Shown piece by piece: positions 46,096-53,627 of a stretch of DNA of 64,000 nt. Each line of letters starts with the position of its first letter. The stretch's first letter is position 1. The stretch is from CAYTZH01 sp964442285 (lineage in GTDB: Bacteria > Myxococcota_A > UBA9160 > JAFDET01): positions 84,278-148,277 of the forward strand of contig CAYTZH010000006.1 in the NCBI GenBank assembly GCA_964442285.1, written 5' to 3'. The notes beneath the pieces were generated by a model. That model searched no databases, had not been told where the DNA came from, and saw only the letters and a program-made list of their open reading frames with translations. The position numbers were made by a program, and so were the translations under genes.

Positions 46096-46905
46096 TCAGC
46101 GGGGGATCCGGTCCCAGACCACGCCCTGCCCTTCGGCGCCGAGCAGGTGCTGCTCCGGGCTGCGCTTCTCGATGTGGCCGATCAGGCCGTGGTAGACGCC
46201 GTAGCCCACCAGCTCGCGCAGCCGCGGCGAGAAGCTCCGCACCTGTTCCGGCGCCAGGCCGAGCTGCTGGTTCTCCTGCTGGCGGACGAAGCCGGCGCAG
46301 TAGTTCATCGCCACGCCCACGCGGCGCGCGTCGCTCGCGTTGGCCCCGCCGCCGTGCCAGAGACTCCCGTGCCACACCAGAACGCTTCCCCTGGGCATCT
46401 CCGCAGCCACGCTGTCGTAGTGCTGCCCGTAGCGCGGCGAGTGGTCGCGGCGATGCGACCCGGGCACGATCCGCGTGGCACCGTTGCGCTCGGTGAAGTC
46501 CGTGAGCGCCCACATGGAGTTGCACACCACCGGGGCGTGGGGCTTGTCGAGGGGAATGAGCTGGTCGTCGGCGTGGATCGGCTGGGCGGTCTCGCCGGGA
46601 TCGATGGCGATGCTCGAGAGCGACGAGACGAGGCAGCCCCGGTCGAGCACGCCCTCCACCACCGGGAGCACGGCGTCGTGGACGGGGACCCGCTGCCACA
46701 CGGGGCCGTGGCGCAGCAGGTTGTAGATCCGGACGGTACGCTCGCCCTCGAAGTCGTTGACCGACGGAGCCACGCCGTGCTCGCGCTCGATCCGAAGCAG
46801 GTCGCCCGCCAGCGCCTCCACCAGCTCGGGCTCGATCACGCGCTCGAGGATCGTGTAGCCCTCGCGCTCGATGCGCCCGACGTGCTCGGCGACACTCGCG
46901 GCCAT
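46096..46905 (-). CDS. Phytanoyl-CoA dioxygenase (PhyH) family protein
   Basis: The 269-residue protein is an Fe(II)/2-oxoglutarate-dependent oxygenase. The metal-binding facial triad is visible as HAD in QPIHADDQ and a distal His in VWHGSLWHGGGAN. MWALTDFTERNGATRIVPGSH between them is a family hallmark. It hydroxylates a small molecule or acyl chain. It is not linked to a PhyH-type CoA ligase here. It is divergent from the EthD gene over 44 bp. Confidence 0.92.
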   Translation of the reverse strand: MAASVAEHVGRIEREGYTILERVIEPELVEALAGDLLRIEREHGVAPSVNDFEGERTVRIYNLLRHGPVWQRVPVHDAVLPVVEGVLDRGCLVSSLSSIAIDPGETAQPIHADDQLIPLDKPHAPVVCNSMWALTDFTERNGATRIVPGSHRRDHSPRYGQHYDSVAAEMPRGSVLVWHGSLWHGGGANASDARRVGVAMNYCAGFVRQQENQQLGLAPEQVRSFSPRLRELVGYGVYHGLIGHIEKRSPEQHLLGAEGQGVVWDRIPR

Positions 46906-46911
46906 CGCCGC

Positions 46912-46917
46912 AGCGTA
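46912..46917 (-). promoter_or_regulatory. -10 element TACGCT (minus strand)
   Basis: TACGCT ends 6 nt before the ATG of the PhyH gene, with no ribosome site. Confidence 0.6.
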
Positions 46918-46937
46918 GCACCCGGCGGGAGCCGTGA

Positions 46938-46943
46938 TAGGAT
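46938..46943 (+). promoter_or_regulatory. -10 element TAGGAT
   Basis: TAGGAT ends 6 nt before GTG 46950 of the EthD gene. The two divergent -10 boxes are only 20 bp apart. Confidence 0.6.
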
Positions 46944-46949
46944 CGCCGC

Positions 46950-47621
46950 GTGCTCAAGCTCTTCTTCCTCTGCACCCGTCGCCCGGACCTCGGTCGCGAC
47001 GAGTATGCCCGGCGCGTGCTCGAGGGCCACGTGCCCCTGGCGCTGAAGCACCATCCGACGATGCGTCACGACGTGGTGAACATCGCCGAGCGCACGCCGG
47101 ACGACGGACCGGCGTTCGACGGCCTCCCCGCCCTCTACTTCGACTCGCTCGAGGACCATCGCGAGCGCCTCTACGACTCGGAGGCCGGGCGCCGCATCAT
47201 CGGCGAAGACGTCGGGCGCTTCATGATCCGCGCCGACGGCTACGCGACCCGCGAGCACGTGCACCGGGACGACCGTCCCGCTCCGCCGGTCGGGGAGCGC
47301 GCGCCGGGCCTCAAGTGGATGCTCTTCGTGAAGCGCCGCCCCGAGCTCAGCCATGCGGACTTCCTGGACCACTGGCACGGGGTCCACGTCCCGCTGGTCC
47401 TGGACCGCCTGGAGGGCATCCGCCGCTACGTGACCAACCCGGTGGAGGAGAGCCTCTTCGGCACCGGGGAGGACTACGACGGCGTGGCCGAGATCCACTT
47501 CGACGATCGCGAGAGCGCCCGGCGCGCCCTGGCCGCGGGCGGGCCCGACGTCGACGCCGACACCGAACGCTTCATCGCCACGGTGCACGCCTTCTCCGTG
47601 GCGGAATACGTCCAGAAGTAG
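46950..47621 (+). CDS. EthD-domain protein, two tandem domains
   Basis: The 223-residue protein contains two EthD-type ferredoxin-like halves: residues 1-105 (LKLFFLCTRRPDLGRDEYAR) and 110-223 with WMLFVKRRPELSHADFL, DHWHGVHVPL. The second half keeps the full W-HG-H signature. EthD proteins are small partners in ether and polyketide breakdown, of unclear chemistry. It is a GTG start. The following DUF481 gene is 37 nt away on the same strand. Confidence 0.88.
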   Translation: MLKLFFLCTRRPDLGRDEYARRVLEGHVPLALKHHPTMRHDVVNIAERTPDDGPAFDGLPALYFDSLEDHRERLYDSEAGRRIIGEDVGRFMIRADGYATREHVHRDDRPAPPVGERAPGLKWMLFVKRRPELSHADFLDHWHGVHVPLVLDRLEGIRRYVTNPVEESLFGTGEDYDGVAEIHFDDRESARRALAAGGPDVDADTERFIATVHAFSVAEYVQK

Positions 47622-47658
47622 CGCCCCGGAAGACAACCCGAGACGGAAGGATCCACCG

Positions 47659-48576
47659 ATGGACCGAGCCCGACGGTGCCGGGCCCGCTTGCCCGCGCGC
47701 TTCGCCCTGCTCTTCTCCCTGCTGCTCGCGGCCCTGGCGCCGGGCGGCGCCGGCGCCGAGACCATCGTCCTCGCCAACGGCGACACGTTGACGGGCGAGG
47801 TGATCTCGCGCAGCGCCGAGCAGCTCGTCCTCGAGCACGCCGTGCTCGGTCGGGTCGAGGTCCCGGTCGACGCCCTCCAGCCCCCGGAGCCCCCCGACGC
47901 GGGCATCCTCGACTCGGGCTTCCTGGCGGGCTGGACGCGCCGGATCGACCTCGCCTTCAACGGCAGTCGGGGCAACAGCCAGAACGCGGCCCTGCGCGGG
48001 GGCATCGACCTGGACTTCGAGGACGACCGGCGTCGCTGGGCCGTGGACGGGCGCTACTTCTTCGCGTCCACCGACGGACTCACCGAGGAGAACCAGTTCC
48101 GGGCCACGGTCGATCGCGACTGGCTCCTGCCGGGATCGCCCTGGTTCTGGTTCGCCCAGGGCCAGTACGACTGGGACGAGTTCGAGGCCTGGGACCACCG
48201 GCTGAAGGCCTTCGGCGGACCGGGCCGCACGCTCGTGAAGCGCGAGCGTTTCGAGCTGCTGGCGCGCCTGGGCGCGGGCCTGGTCAAGGAGTTCGGCGGC
48301 GCCGACGACCTGCGCCCCGAGGTCGTGTTCCGGCTGAGCGGCAAGTGGGCGCTCGCCGAGGGGCAGACCCTGACCCTGGACAACGCCGTCTTCCCCTCCC
48401 TCGACACGCTCGGCGAGTTCCGGAACGTGACCCGCGCCGAGCTCGCGGTGCAGCTCACTGCCGAGTCCCCGTTCCACCTCAAGCTCGGGATCGAGAACGA
48501 GTACGAGTCCCAGGCGGAGCCGGGCACGAAGAAGAACGACCTGCAGTACTACGGGGGGCTCGGGCTCAGCTTCTGA
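47659..48576 (+). CDS. DUF481 outer-membrane beta-barrel protein
   Basis: The 305-residue protein has a signal peptide (about 35 residues ending GGAGA), a short NGDTLTGEVISRS segment with the tail of an SH3-like strand, then repeated amphipathic strands such as RIDLAFNGSRGNSQNAALRG and a C-terminal aromatic, YYGGLGLSF. This is the layout of the DUF481 (YdiY-like) salt-induced outer-membrane proteins. GGAAGGATC precedes the ATG. Its end overlaps the convergent LLM gene by 11 nt. Confidence 0.88.
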   Translation: MDRARRCRARLPARFALLFSLLLAALAPGGAGAETIVLANGDTLTGEVISRSAEQLVLEHAVLGRVEVPVDALQPPEPPDAGILDSGFLAGWTRRIDLAFNGSRGNSQNAALRGGIDLDFEDDRRRWAVDGRYFFASTDGLTEENQFRATVDRDWLLPGSPWFWFAQGQYDWDEFEAWDHRLKAFGGPGRTLVKRERFELLARLGAGLVKEFGGADDLRPEVVFRLSGKWALAEGQTLTLDNAVFPSLDTLGEFRNVTRAELAVQLTAESPFHLKLGIENEYESQAEPGTKKNDLQYYGGLGLSF

Positions 48577-49447
48577 GCGGGCGCGCGCCCCCGCCTGCAG
48601 GGGGCGCGAGCGCCCCGAGGCCCTCGGCGAGCCGGCCGAGGGCTTCGACTGCCTCCCGGGAGCGCCGCCAGGGCCGCACCACCACCCGGTCGACCCCCGC
48701 CTCGGCCCAGCGGCGCAGGTCTTCCGGGCTCTCCACCGTCCCGCCCACGGTGATCTGGAAGGCCGCGTCGGCGCGCCCGGCCTCGTCGCGGAGCTTGCGC
48801 AGCCGCTCGACGATCGCCCCGGCCGACGCAGGTGTGTGTCCCAGGCCGTACCAGCCGTCCCCCAGGCGGGCGGCCCGGCGCAGCGCCGCCTCGCTCTCGC
48901 CCCCCACGTGCACGGGCGGGTGCGGGCGCTGCAGAGGCTTCGGCTCGAAGCGCACCGGCTCGAACGCGAAGAACTCGCCGCGGTGCTCGATCACCGCCTC
49001 GGTCCAGAGCCGCTTGCAGACAGCGAGGGCCTCGTCGAGGCGGCGACCGCGGGTGCGGGGGTCGAGTCCGGCCGCCCGCCACTCCTCCCGCAGCCAGCCC
49101 GCGCCCACGCCCACCTCCGCCCGCCCCCCGGAGACGAGGTCCAGGGTCTGGACCGCCCGCGCCGCCACGAACGGGTGTCGCAGGCCCAGCAGGTAGACGT
49201 TGGTGCCGAGGCGGATGTGGCGGGTGCGTCCCGCCAGGTAGGAGAGGTAGGCGAAGGCGTCGAAGACCGGCGTGGTGGGCGGAACCGGCGGGTGGTCGTC
49301 GCCGGGATGGGGCGAGCCCGACATGTCCTCGGGGAAGATCAGGTGCTCCGGCAGCCAGAGCGACTCGTAGCCCAGGCGATCGGCCTCCTCGGCCACCTCC
49401 AGGAAGGCGGCCGGGTGGAGCAGGCCGAGGGAGAGCCCGAGCTTCAT
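48566..49447 (-). CDS. LLM-class F420-dependent oxidoreductase-like protein
   Basis: The 293-residue protein is a TIM-barrel luciferase-like monooxygenase: MKLGLSLGLLHPAAFLEVAE, then GYESLWLPEHLIFP, LGTNVYLLGLRHPFVAARAV, DLVSGGRAEVGVGAGWLREE and PPVHVGGESEAALRRAA. These match F420-linked members (SGGRAEVGVGAGW motif) better than FMN luciferases. If so, the organism makes F420. The C-terminus is Arg/Pro-rich and extends into the DUF481 gene. Confidence 0.88.
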   Translation of the reverse strand: MKLGLSLGLLHPAAFLEVAEEADRLGYESLWLPEHLIFPEDMSGSPHPGDDHPPVPPTTPVFDAFAYLSYLAGRTRHIRLGTNVYLLGLRHPFVAARAVQTLDLVSGGRAEVGVGAGWLREEWRAAGLDPRTRGRRLDEALAVCKRLWTEAVIEHRGEFFAFEPVRFEPKPLQRPHPPVHVGGESEAALRRAARLGDGWYGLGHTPASAGAIVERLRKLRDEAGRADAAFQITVGGTVESPEDLRRWAEAGVDRVVVRPWRRSREAVEALGRLAEGLGALAPPAGGGARPLRS

Positions 49448-49454
49448 CGCACGC

Positions 49455-49460
49455 ATGCTA
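49455..49460 (-). promoter_or_regulatory. -10 element TAGCAT (minus strand)
   Basis: TAGCAT ends 7 nt before ATG 49447 of the LLM gene. The upstream in-frame ATG at 49456 lies inside the hexamer, so 49447 is preferred. Confidence 0.5.
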
Positions 49461-49476
49461 GACCGCTCGCGCGGGC

Positions 49477-49482
49477 TACGCT
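49477..49482 (+). promoter_or_regulatory. -10 element TACGCT
   Basis: TACGCT ends 8 nt before GTG 49491 of the PepSY gene. The divergent LLM and PepSY -10 boxes are 16 bp apart. Confidence 0.5.
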
Positions 49483-49490
49483 CCGATGCC

Positions 49491-50078
49491 GTGATCCGCT
49501 GGCTGCGCCGGGTACATCTCCACGTGGGGCTCTTCGCGAGCACCGCCGTGGTCGTCTTCGGGGTGGCCGGCCTGAGCGCCACCTGCGACGAGGCACCCGG
49601 ACGGACGGCCCCCGAGCCCCGGCGCTGGTCGGTGGCCTTCGAGGCCCCGCCGGGTCTCGACGACGCCGCCCTGATGCGGGCGGTCCACGCCCATCTGGGC
49701 CTGCCCTTCACCCGTCCCCCCGCGGACTGGACCCTGCGCCGCGACGCCGACGGCAACCTCCAGTTCCCGCTGCACACGCCCAACGGCAGCCACCGGATCA
49801 CCGTGCGCGAGGCGGCGTCCCGGGTGGACGTGGCGTCCACCGCCACGAGCCTGCCCCGCTTCCTCGAGCGCATGCACAGCCAGACGAACCTCGGACACGA
49901 CGACTGGCGCCTGCGGCTCTGGGCGGCCTACGTCCACGCGAGCATCTTCGCCCTGCTCGCCCTGGCGTCGACGGGCCCCCTGCTCTGGCTCCGCGCGCAG
50001 CCGCGAGATCGCCTGGGCTGGGCGGCCCTCGCGGTGAGCGCGGGGGTGCTGGGCCTCGTCCTGGCGGGGGGAGCATGA
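49491..50078 (+). CDS. PepSY-domain membrane protein
   Basis: The 195-residue protein has an N-terminal membrane helix with RRVHLHVGLFASTAVVVFG, an extracytoplasmic PepSY-like region of about 100 residues, and two C-terminal helices. The RxxHxxxG helix start and later ERMHSQTNL are found in PepSY-TM proteins, which are linked to iron uptake and cell-surface redox. Start GTG 49491 is preferred because of the upstream -10 box. Its stop overlaps the next gene as ATGA. Confidence 0.8.
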   Translation: MIRWLRRVHLHVGLFASTAVVVFGVAGLSATCDEAPGRTAPEPRRWSVAFEAPPGLDDAALMRAVHAHLGLPFTRPPADWTLRRDADGNLQFPLHTPNGSHRITVREAASRVDVASTATSLPRFLERMHSQTNLGHDDWRLRLWAAYVHASIFALLALASTGPLLWLRAQPRDRLGWAALAVSAGVLGLVLAGGA

Positions 50079-50434
50079 GCCCGCGCGCGCTGCGCATCGC
50101 GCACCGGATCGCAGGGGTGCTCGCCCTCCCCGCGGTGCTCGTCTACGCCGTGAGCGGCGCGCAGATGGCCCACGGCCTGCCCGCCGGCCCGATCCTGGGG
50201 ATGCTCAACGACCTGCACCACACCTACGGCCTCTGGGAGGGCCCCTGGTCGGCGCGCCTCTGGGGCGGACTCGCGGCGGTGACCTCATCGGCCCTGCTCG
50301 TGCTGGCCGGCACCGGCGTGCTGATGTGGTGGCGACGCCCCCGCGAGCGACGCCTGGGCCTGGTGGTCATCGGCGCCTCTCTCCTCTGGGGCGGGGGCCT
50401 CCTGGCCTGGGTCCGCCTGGTGGGGCTCAGCTGA
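50075..50434 (+). CDS. PepSY-TM-like small membrane protein
   Basis: The 119-residue protein has three membrane helices, with RIAHRIAGVLALPAVLVYAV and LHHTYGLW in the loop and WRRPRERRLGL between helices two and three. His in HRIAG and HHTYG could bind haem, as in PepSY-TM redox proteins. It overlaps the preceding gene by 4 nt, so the two proteins are probably subunits of one complex. Confidence 0.7.
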   Translation: MSPRALRIAHRIAGVLALPAVLVYAVSGAQMAHGLPAGPILGMLNDLHHTYGLWEGPWSARLWGGLAAVTSSALLVLAGTGVLMWWRRPRERRLGLVVIGASLLWGGGLLAWVRLVGLS

Positions 50435-50440
50435 TAGACT
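50435..50440 (+). promoter_or_regulatory. -10 element TAGACT
   Basis: TAGACT begins right after the stop of the PepSY-TM gene and ends 6 nt before GTG 50447 of the quinone reductase gene. Confidence 0.6.
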
Positions 50441-50446
50441 CCGGGG

Positions 50447-51418
50447 GTGACCCGCGCCATCGTCGTCCACCAGACCGGCGGCCCCGAGGCCCTGCGCCTC
50501 GAGGACCGCGATCCGGGCGCGCCCGGTCCCGGTCAGGCCCGGGTGCGGGTCTCCCACGCGGGCGTGAACTTCATCGACGTCTACTTCCGCACCGGCACCT
50601 ATCCGCGGCCCGTGCCCTTCACCCTGGGGCTGGAGGGCGCGGGCGTCGTCGAGGCGCTGGGGCCCGAGGTGAGCGGGCCGCGCGCCGGCGACCGGGTGGC
50701 CTGGGCGACGGTCCCCGGCTCCTACGCCCAGGCCGTGCTCGCCCCGGCGACCGCGCTCGTGGCGATCCCGGACGGGGTCGAGAGCGACCTCGCCGCAGCC
50801 GCCATGCTCCAGGGCATGACCGCCCACTACCTGACCCACACCACCTGGCGCACCCGGCCCGGCGACGTGGCCCTGGTGCACGCGGCGGCGGGCGGCATGG
50901 GGCTGCTGCTCACCCAGCTCCTGAAGGCGGCGGGCGCCACGGTGATCGGCACCTGCTCGACGGCGGAGAAGGAGGAGCTCGCGCGCGGCGCGGGGGCCGA
51001 CCACGTGATCCGCTACGTCGACGAGCCCGTGGCCGAGGCCGTCGAGCGCATCACGGCCGGCCGCCGCTGCGACGTGGTCTACGACGGTGTCGGCCGCTCC
51101 ACCTTCGACGCCAGCCTCGCGAGCCTGCGTCCCCGGGGCCTGCTGGCGCTCTACGGGCAGGCGAGCGGCCCGGTGCCCCCGTTCGATCTCCAACGGCTGA
51201 ACGCCGCCGGCTCGCTCTTCGTCACCCGACCCTCCCTCGGTCACTACATCGCCACCCGCACCGAGCTCGAGGAGCGGGCCGGCTTCGTCCTCTCGGCCAT
51301 CGCCTCCGACGCCCTCTCCGTCCGCATCGGGGCGCGCTTCGCCCTCGAGAAGGCGGCCGATGCGCACCGGGCTCTCGAGGGCCGGCGCACCAGCGGCAAG
51401 GTGTTGCTCGAGACGTGA
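50447..51418 (+). CDS. NADPH:quinone reductase / medium-chain dehydrogenase (QOR-like)
   Basis: The 323-residue protein is a zinc-free member of the medium-chain dehydrogenase superfamily, with VSHAGVNFIDVYFRTGTYP, LGLEGAGVVEALG, and the NADPH loop VHAAAGGMGLLLTQL with GATVIGTCST. The lack of catalytic Cys/His ligands points to a one-electron or two-electron quinone or enone reductase. GTG 50447 is supported by the -10 box. Downstream genes on the same strand are 19 and 20 nt apart. Confidence 0.92.
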   Translation: MTRAIVVHQTGGPEALRLEDRDPGAPGPGQARVRVSHAGVNFIDVYFRTGTYPRPVPFTLGLEGAGVVEALGPEVSGPRAGDRVAWATVPGSYAQAVLAPATALVAIPDGVESDLAAAAMLQGMTAHYLTHTTWRTRPGDVALVHAAAGGMGLLLTQLLKAAGATVIGTCSTAEKEELARGAGADHVIRYVDEPVAEAVERITAGRRCDVVYDGVGRSTFDASLASLRPRGLLALYGQASGPVPPFDLQRLNAAGSLFVTRPSLGHYIATRTELEERAGFVLSAIASDALSVRIGARFALEKAADAHRALEGRRTSGKVLLET

Positions 51419-51437
51419 CGCCCTCCGGAGCGCGAGC

Positions 51438-51728
51438 GTGAACGGCGAGGGAGATCCCCGCGCCCAGTCCACGACGGCCTTCGAGGTGCGCTGCCCCGAC
51501 TGCCGCGTGAGCTTTCCCGTGGGTACCCGCCGCTGCATCCACTGCGGGGAGCGCCTCGGCCGGCGCCTGCAGCTGGGCACCGCCCCCGGACCGGGCGGCA
51601 TCGAGCCCATGCCCGCGGAGGAGCCCGAGGAGGAGGCGCGTCCCCGGCGTCTCACCCGGGGGATCGGCGGTCTCTGGCTCTTCCTCGCCCTGGCCGGCGC
51701 GCTCTATCGAGCCTGCACGGGCGGCTGA
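51438..51728 (+). CDS. Small zinc-ribbon protein with C-terminal TM helix
   Basis: The 96-residue protein has CPDCRVSFPVGTRRCIHCGERL near residue 20-40 in two CxxC pairs (a zinc ribbon), an acidic Pro-rich linker and one C-terminal membrane helix. The GTG start has GGAG 8 nt upstream. It sits between a quinone reductase and an aldehyde dehydrogenase on one strand. The membrane-anchored ribbon suggests a structural or binding role; no specific function is known. Confidence 0.65.
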   Translation: MNGEGDPRAQSTTAFEVRCPDCRVSFPVGTRRCIHCGERLGRRLQLGTAPGPGGIEPMPAEEPEEEARPRRLTRGIGGLWLFLALAGALYRACTGG

Positions 51729-51736
51729 GTCCCGCC

Positions 51737-51742
51737 TACACT
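51737..51742 (+). promoter_or_regulatory. -10 element TACACT
   Basis: TACACT ends 6 nt before the ATG of the aldehyde dehydrogenase gene, without a ribosome site. Confidence 0.6.
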
Positions 51743-51748
51743 GGCCGC

Positions 51749-53128
51749 ATGCCGATCCAGTCCGTGAATCCCGCCACCGAGGAGGTCCTCGAGACCTTCG
51801 CGCCCCACGACGACACCCGGGTCGATGCCGCGCTCCGACGCGCCGAGGCCGCCTTTGCCGACTGGCGCGCGGCCGGCTTCGACGAGCGCGCCCGCGTCCT
51901 GGCCCGCGCCGCCGAGATCCTGCGCGACGAGCGCGCCGAGCACGGCCGCCAGATGACCCTCGAGATGGGCAAGCCCCTCGTCCAGGCCGAGGCCGAGGCC
52001 GACAAGTGCGCCTGGGTGTGCGAGTTCTACGCCGAGCACGCCGAGCGCTTCCTGGCCCCGGAGAGCCTCCCCAGCGACGCCGACCGCAGCTACGCGCGCT
52101 TCGACCCGCTGGGGCCGGTGCTGGCGGTGATGCCCTGGAACTTCCCCTACTGGCAGGTCTTCCGCGCCCTGGCGCCGGCCCTGATGGCGGGCAATCCGCT
52201 GCTGCTCAAGCACGCCTCCAACGTGCCCCGCTGCGCCCTGAACGTGGAGGACGTGCTGCGCCGGGCGGGCGCTCCGGACGGTGTCTTCCAGACCCTGCTC
52301 GTCCCGGCGCGCACGGCCAGCGCGATCATCGCGCGTCCGGAGATCCGCGCGGTGACCCTCACCGGCAGCGAGCCCGCCGGGCGCGAGGTGGCCGCCCGCG
52401 CCGGCGAGCACCTGAAGAAGTCCGTCCTCGAGCTCGGCGGGAGCGACCCGTTCATCGTCCTCGAGGACGCCGACCCGGCCGCGGCCGCACGCCACGCCGT
52501 CACGGCGCGGACGCTCAACACCGGGCAGAGCTGCATCGCCGCCAAGCGCTTCCTGGTGGTGGACCGCATCGCCGACGCCTTCGTCGAGGCCTTCGCCGCC
52601 GCGCTGGAGGCGCTGGTGGTGGGCGACCCGCTGGAGCGCGGGACCGACCTCGGCCCGCTGGCCCGGGCCGACCTGGTGGACGACCTGGAGGACCAGCTCA
52701 CCCGGGCCCGCCAGGGGGGCGCGCGGGTGGTCACCGGCGGCCGCCGGCTGGAGGGCCCCGGCTACTTCTACGCTCCGACCCTGGCCGTGGACGTCGGCCC
52801 CGAGAGCCCCATCGCCGCCGAGGAGACCTTCGGACCGCTGGCGGCGGTGATCCGGGTCGCCGACGAGGACCGCGCCGTCGAGGTGGCCAACGCCAGCCGC
52901 TTCGGCCTGGGCGCCAGCGTCTGGAGCGGCGACGCCGGCCGCGCGGAGCGGCTCGCGCCGCGGCTCGAGGCCGGCTGCGTGGCGATCAACGGCATCGTGA
53001 AGAGCGATCCGCGCCTTCCCTTCGGGGGCGTGAAGGCCTCCGGATTCGGCCGCGAGCTCGGCGGCGCCTTCGGAATCCGCGAGTTCGTCAATGTGAAGGC
53101 GGTCTGGCTGGCGGAGAGGCTTGCCTGA
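51749..53128 (+). CDS. Aldehyde dehydrogenase (succinate-semialdehyde dehydrogenase-like)
   Basis: The 459-residue NAD(P)-dependent enzyme has GPVLAVMPWNFPYWQVFR, LTGSEPAGREVAA, the general base Glu in LELGGSDPFIVLE and the nucleophile Cys in NTGQSCIAAKRF. The C-terminal ETFGPLAAVIRV and PFGGVKASGFGRELG match the succinate-semialdehyde (GabD/YneI) branch. It oxidises a short aldehyde to the acid. Confidence 0.93.
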   Translation: MPIQSVNPATEEVLETFAPHDDTRVDAALRRAEAAFADWRAAGFDERARVLARAAEILRDERAEHGRQMTLEMGKPLVQAEAEADKCAWVCEFYAEHAERFLAPESLPSDADRSYARFDPLGPVLAVMPWNFPYWQVFRALAPALMAGNPLLLKHASNVPRCALNVEDVLRRAGAPDGVFQTLLVPARTASAIIARPEIRAVTLTGSEPAGREVAARAGEHLKKSVLELGGSDPFIVLEDADPAAAARHAVTARTLNTGQSCIAAKRFLVVDRIADAFVEAFAAALEALVVGDPLERGTDLGPLARADLVDDLEDQLTRARQGGARVVTGGRRLEGPGYFYAPTLAVDVGPESPIAAEETFGPLAAVIRVADEDRAVEVANASRFGLGASVWSGDAGRAERLAPRLEAGCVAINGIVKSDPRLPFGGVKASGFGRELGGAFGIREFVNVKAVWLAERLA

Positions 53129-53168
53129 CGTCCTGCGGAAGCCTCCTGGGACCCGGGCCATCTCTCAA

Positions 53169-53201
53169 AACGGAGTTTGTTTGAACTGAGCAAACTTCGT
53201 T
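53169..53201. repeat. Inverted repeat in an AT-richer gap
   Basis: AACGGAGTTTG (53169-53179) and CAAACTTCGTT (53191-53201) are inverted copies with one mismatch around an 11-nt loop. They lie in an AT-richer gap after the aldehyde dehydrogenase gene. No long T-run follows, so it may be a hairpin terminator of weak type or an operator. Confidence 0.6.
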
Positions 53202-53315
53202 CTGACGATTTCGGGACGGTGTTTGGAAGATTCGGCCCGGATCCAGCCACATTCGTCATCCTTGCGGCCTCGATTCGTCATCCGCTGTGATAGGCTGCGC
53301 CCTGGGGGCCCCCTC

Positions 53316-53606
53316 ATGCTGTTCGTGGTGTCCTATGAGCCGAAGGGAGAGCTGTCGCTGCGGAGCGCGCAGGAGCGGCTTGCCGACCTGCGTGCGCCGG
53401 AGGGCGCCTCGATCCGGCACCACTACACCACGCCCGAGGGCTCCGGCTTCCTCGTGGCCGAGGCCGCCAGCGCCCCGGACCTGCTCCGCGCCATCGAGCC
53501 CCGTCTGCGCGGGCTCGACTACCGTGTGTCGCCCGTGGAGTCGGTCGAGCCGGTCCGCAGCGACCGCAGCGAGCGACCCGCCTTCCGGCGCGCCGCCCGC
53601 GCCTGA
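53316..53606 (+). CDS. Small DUF3303-like protein
   Basis: The 96-residue protein starts MLFVVSYEPKGELSLRSAQE and continues PEGASIRHHYTTPEGSGFLV, the strand order of DUF3303-type ferredoxin-fold proteins (MLFMV--f--g, then PEGV-y---w). The C-terminal 25 residues are charged and variable. A TAGGCT hexamer at 53291-53296 with a 19-nt leader is a plausible promoter. Function unknown. Confidence 0.6.
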   Translation: MLFVVSYEPKGELSLRSAQERLADLRAPEGASIRHHYTTPEGSGFLVAEAASAPDLLRAIEPRLRGLDYRVSPVESVEPVRSDRSERPAFRRAARA

Positions 53607-53627
53607 GCCCTAGCGCGCGCCTGAGCC

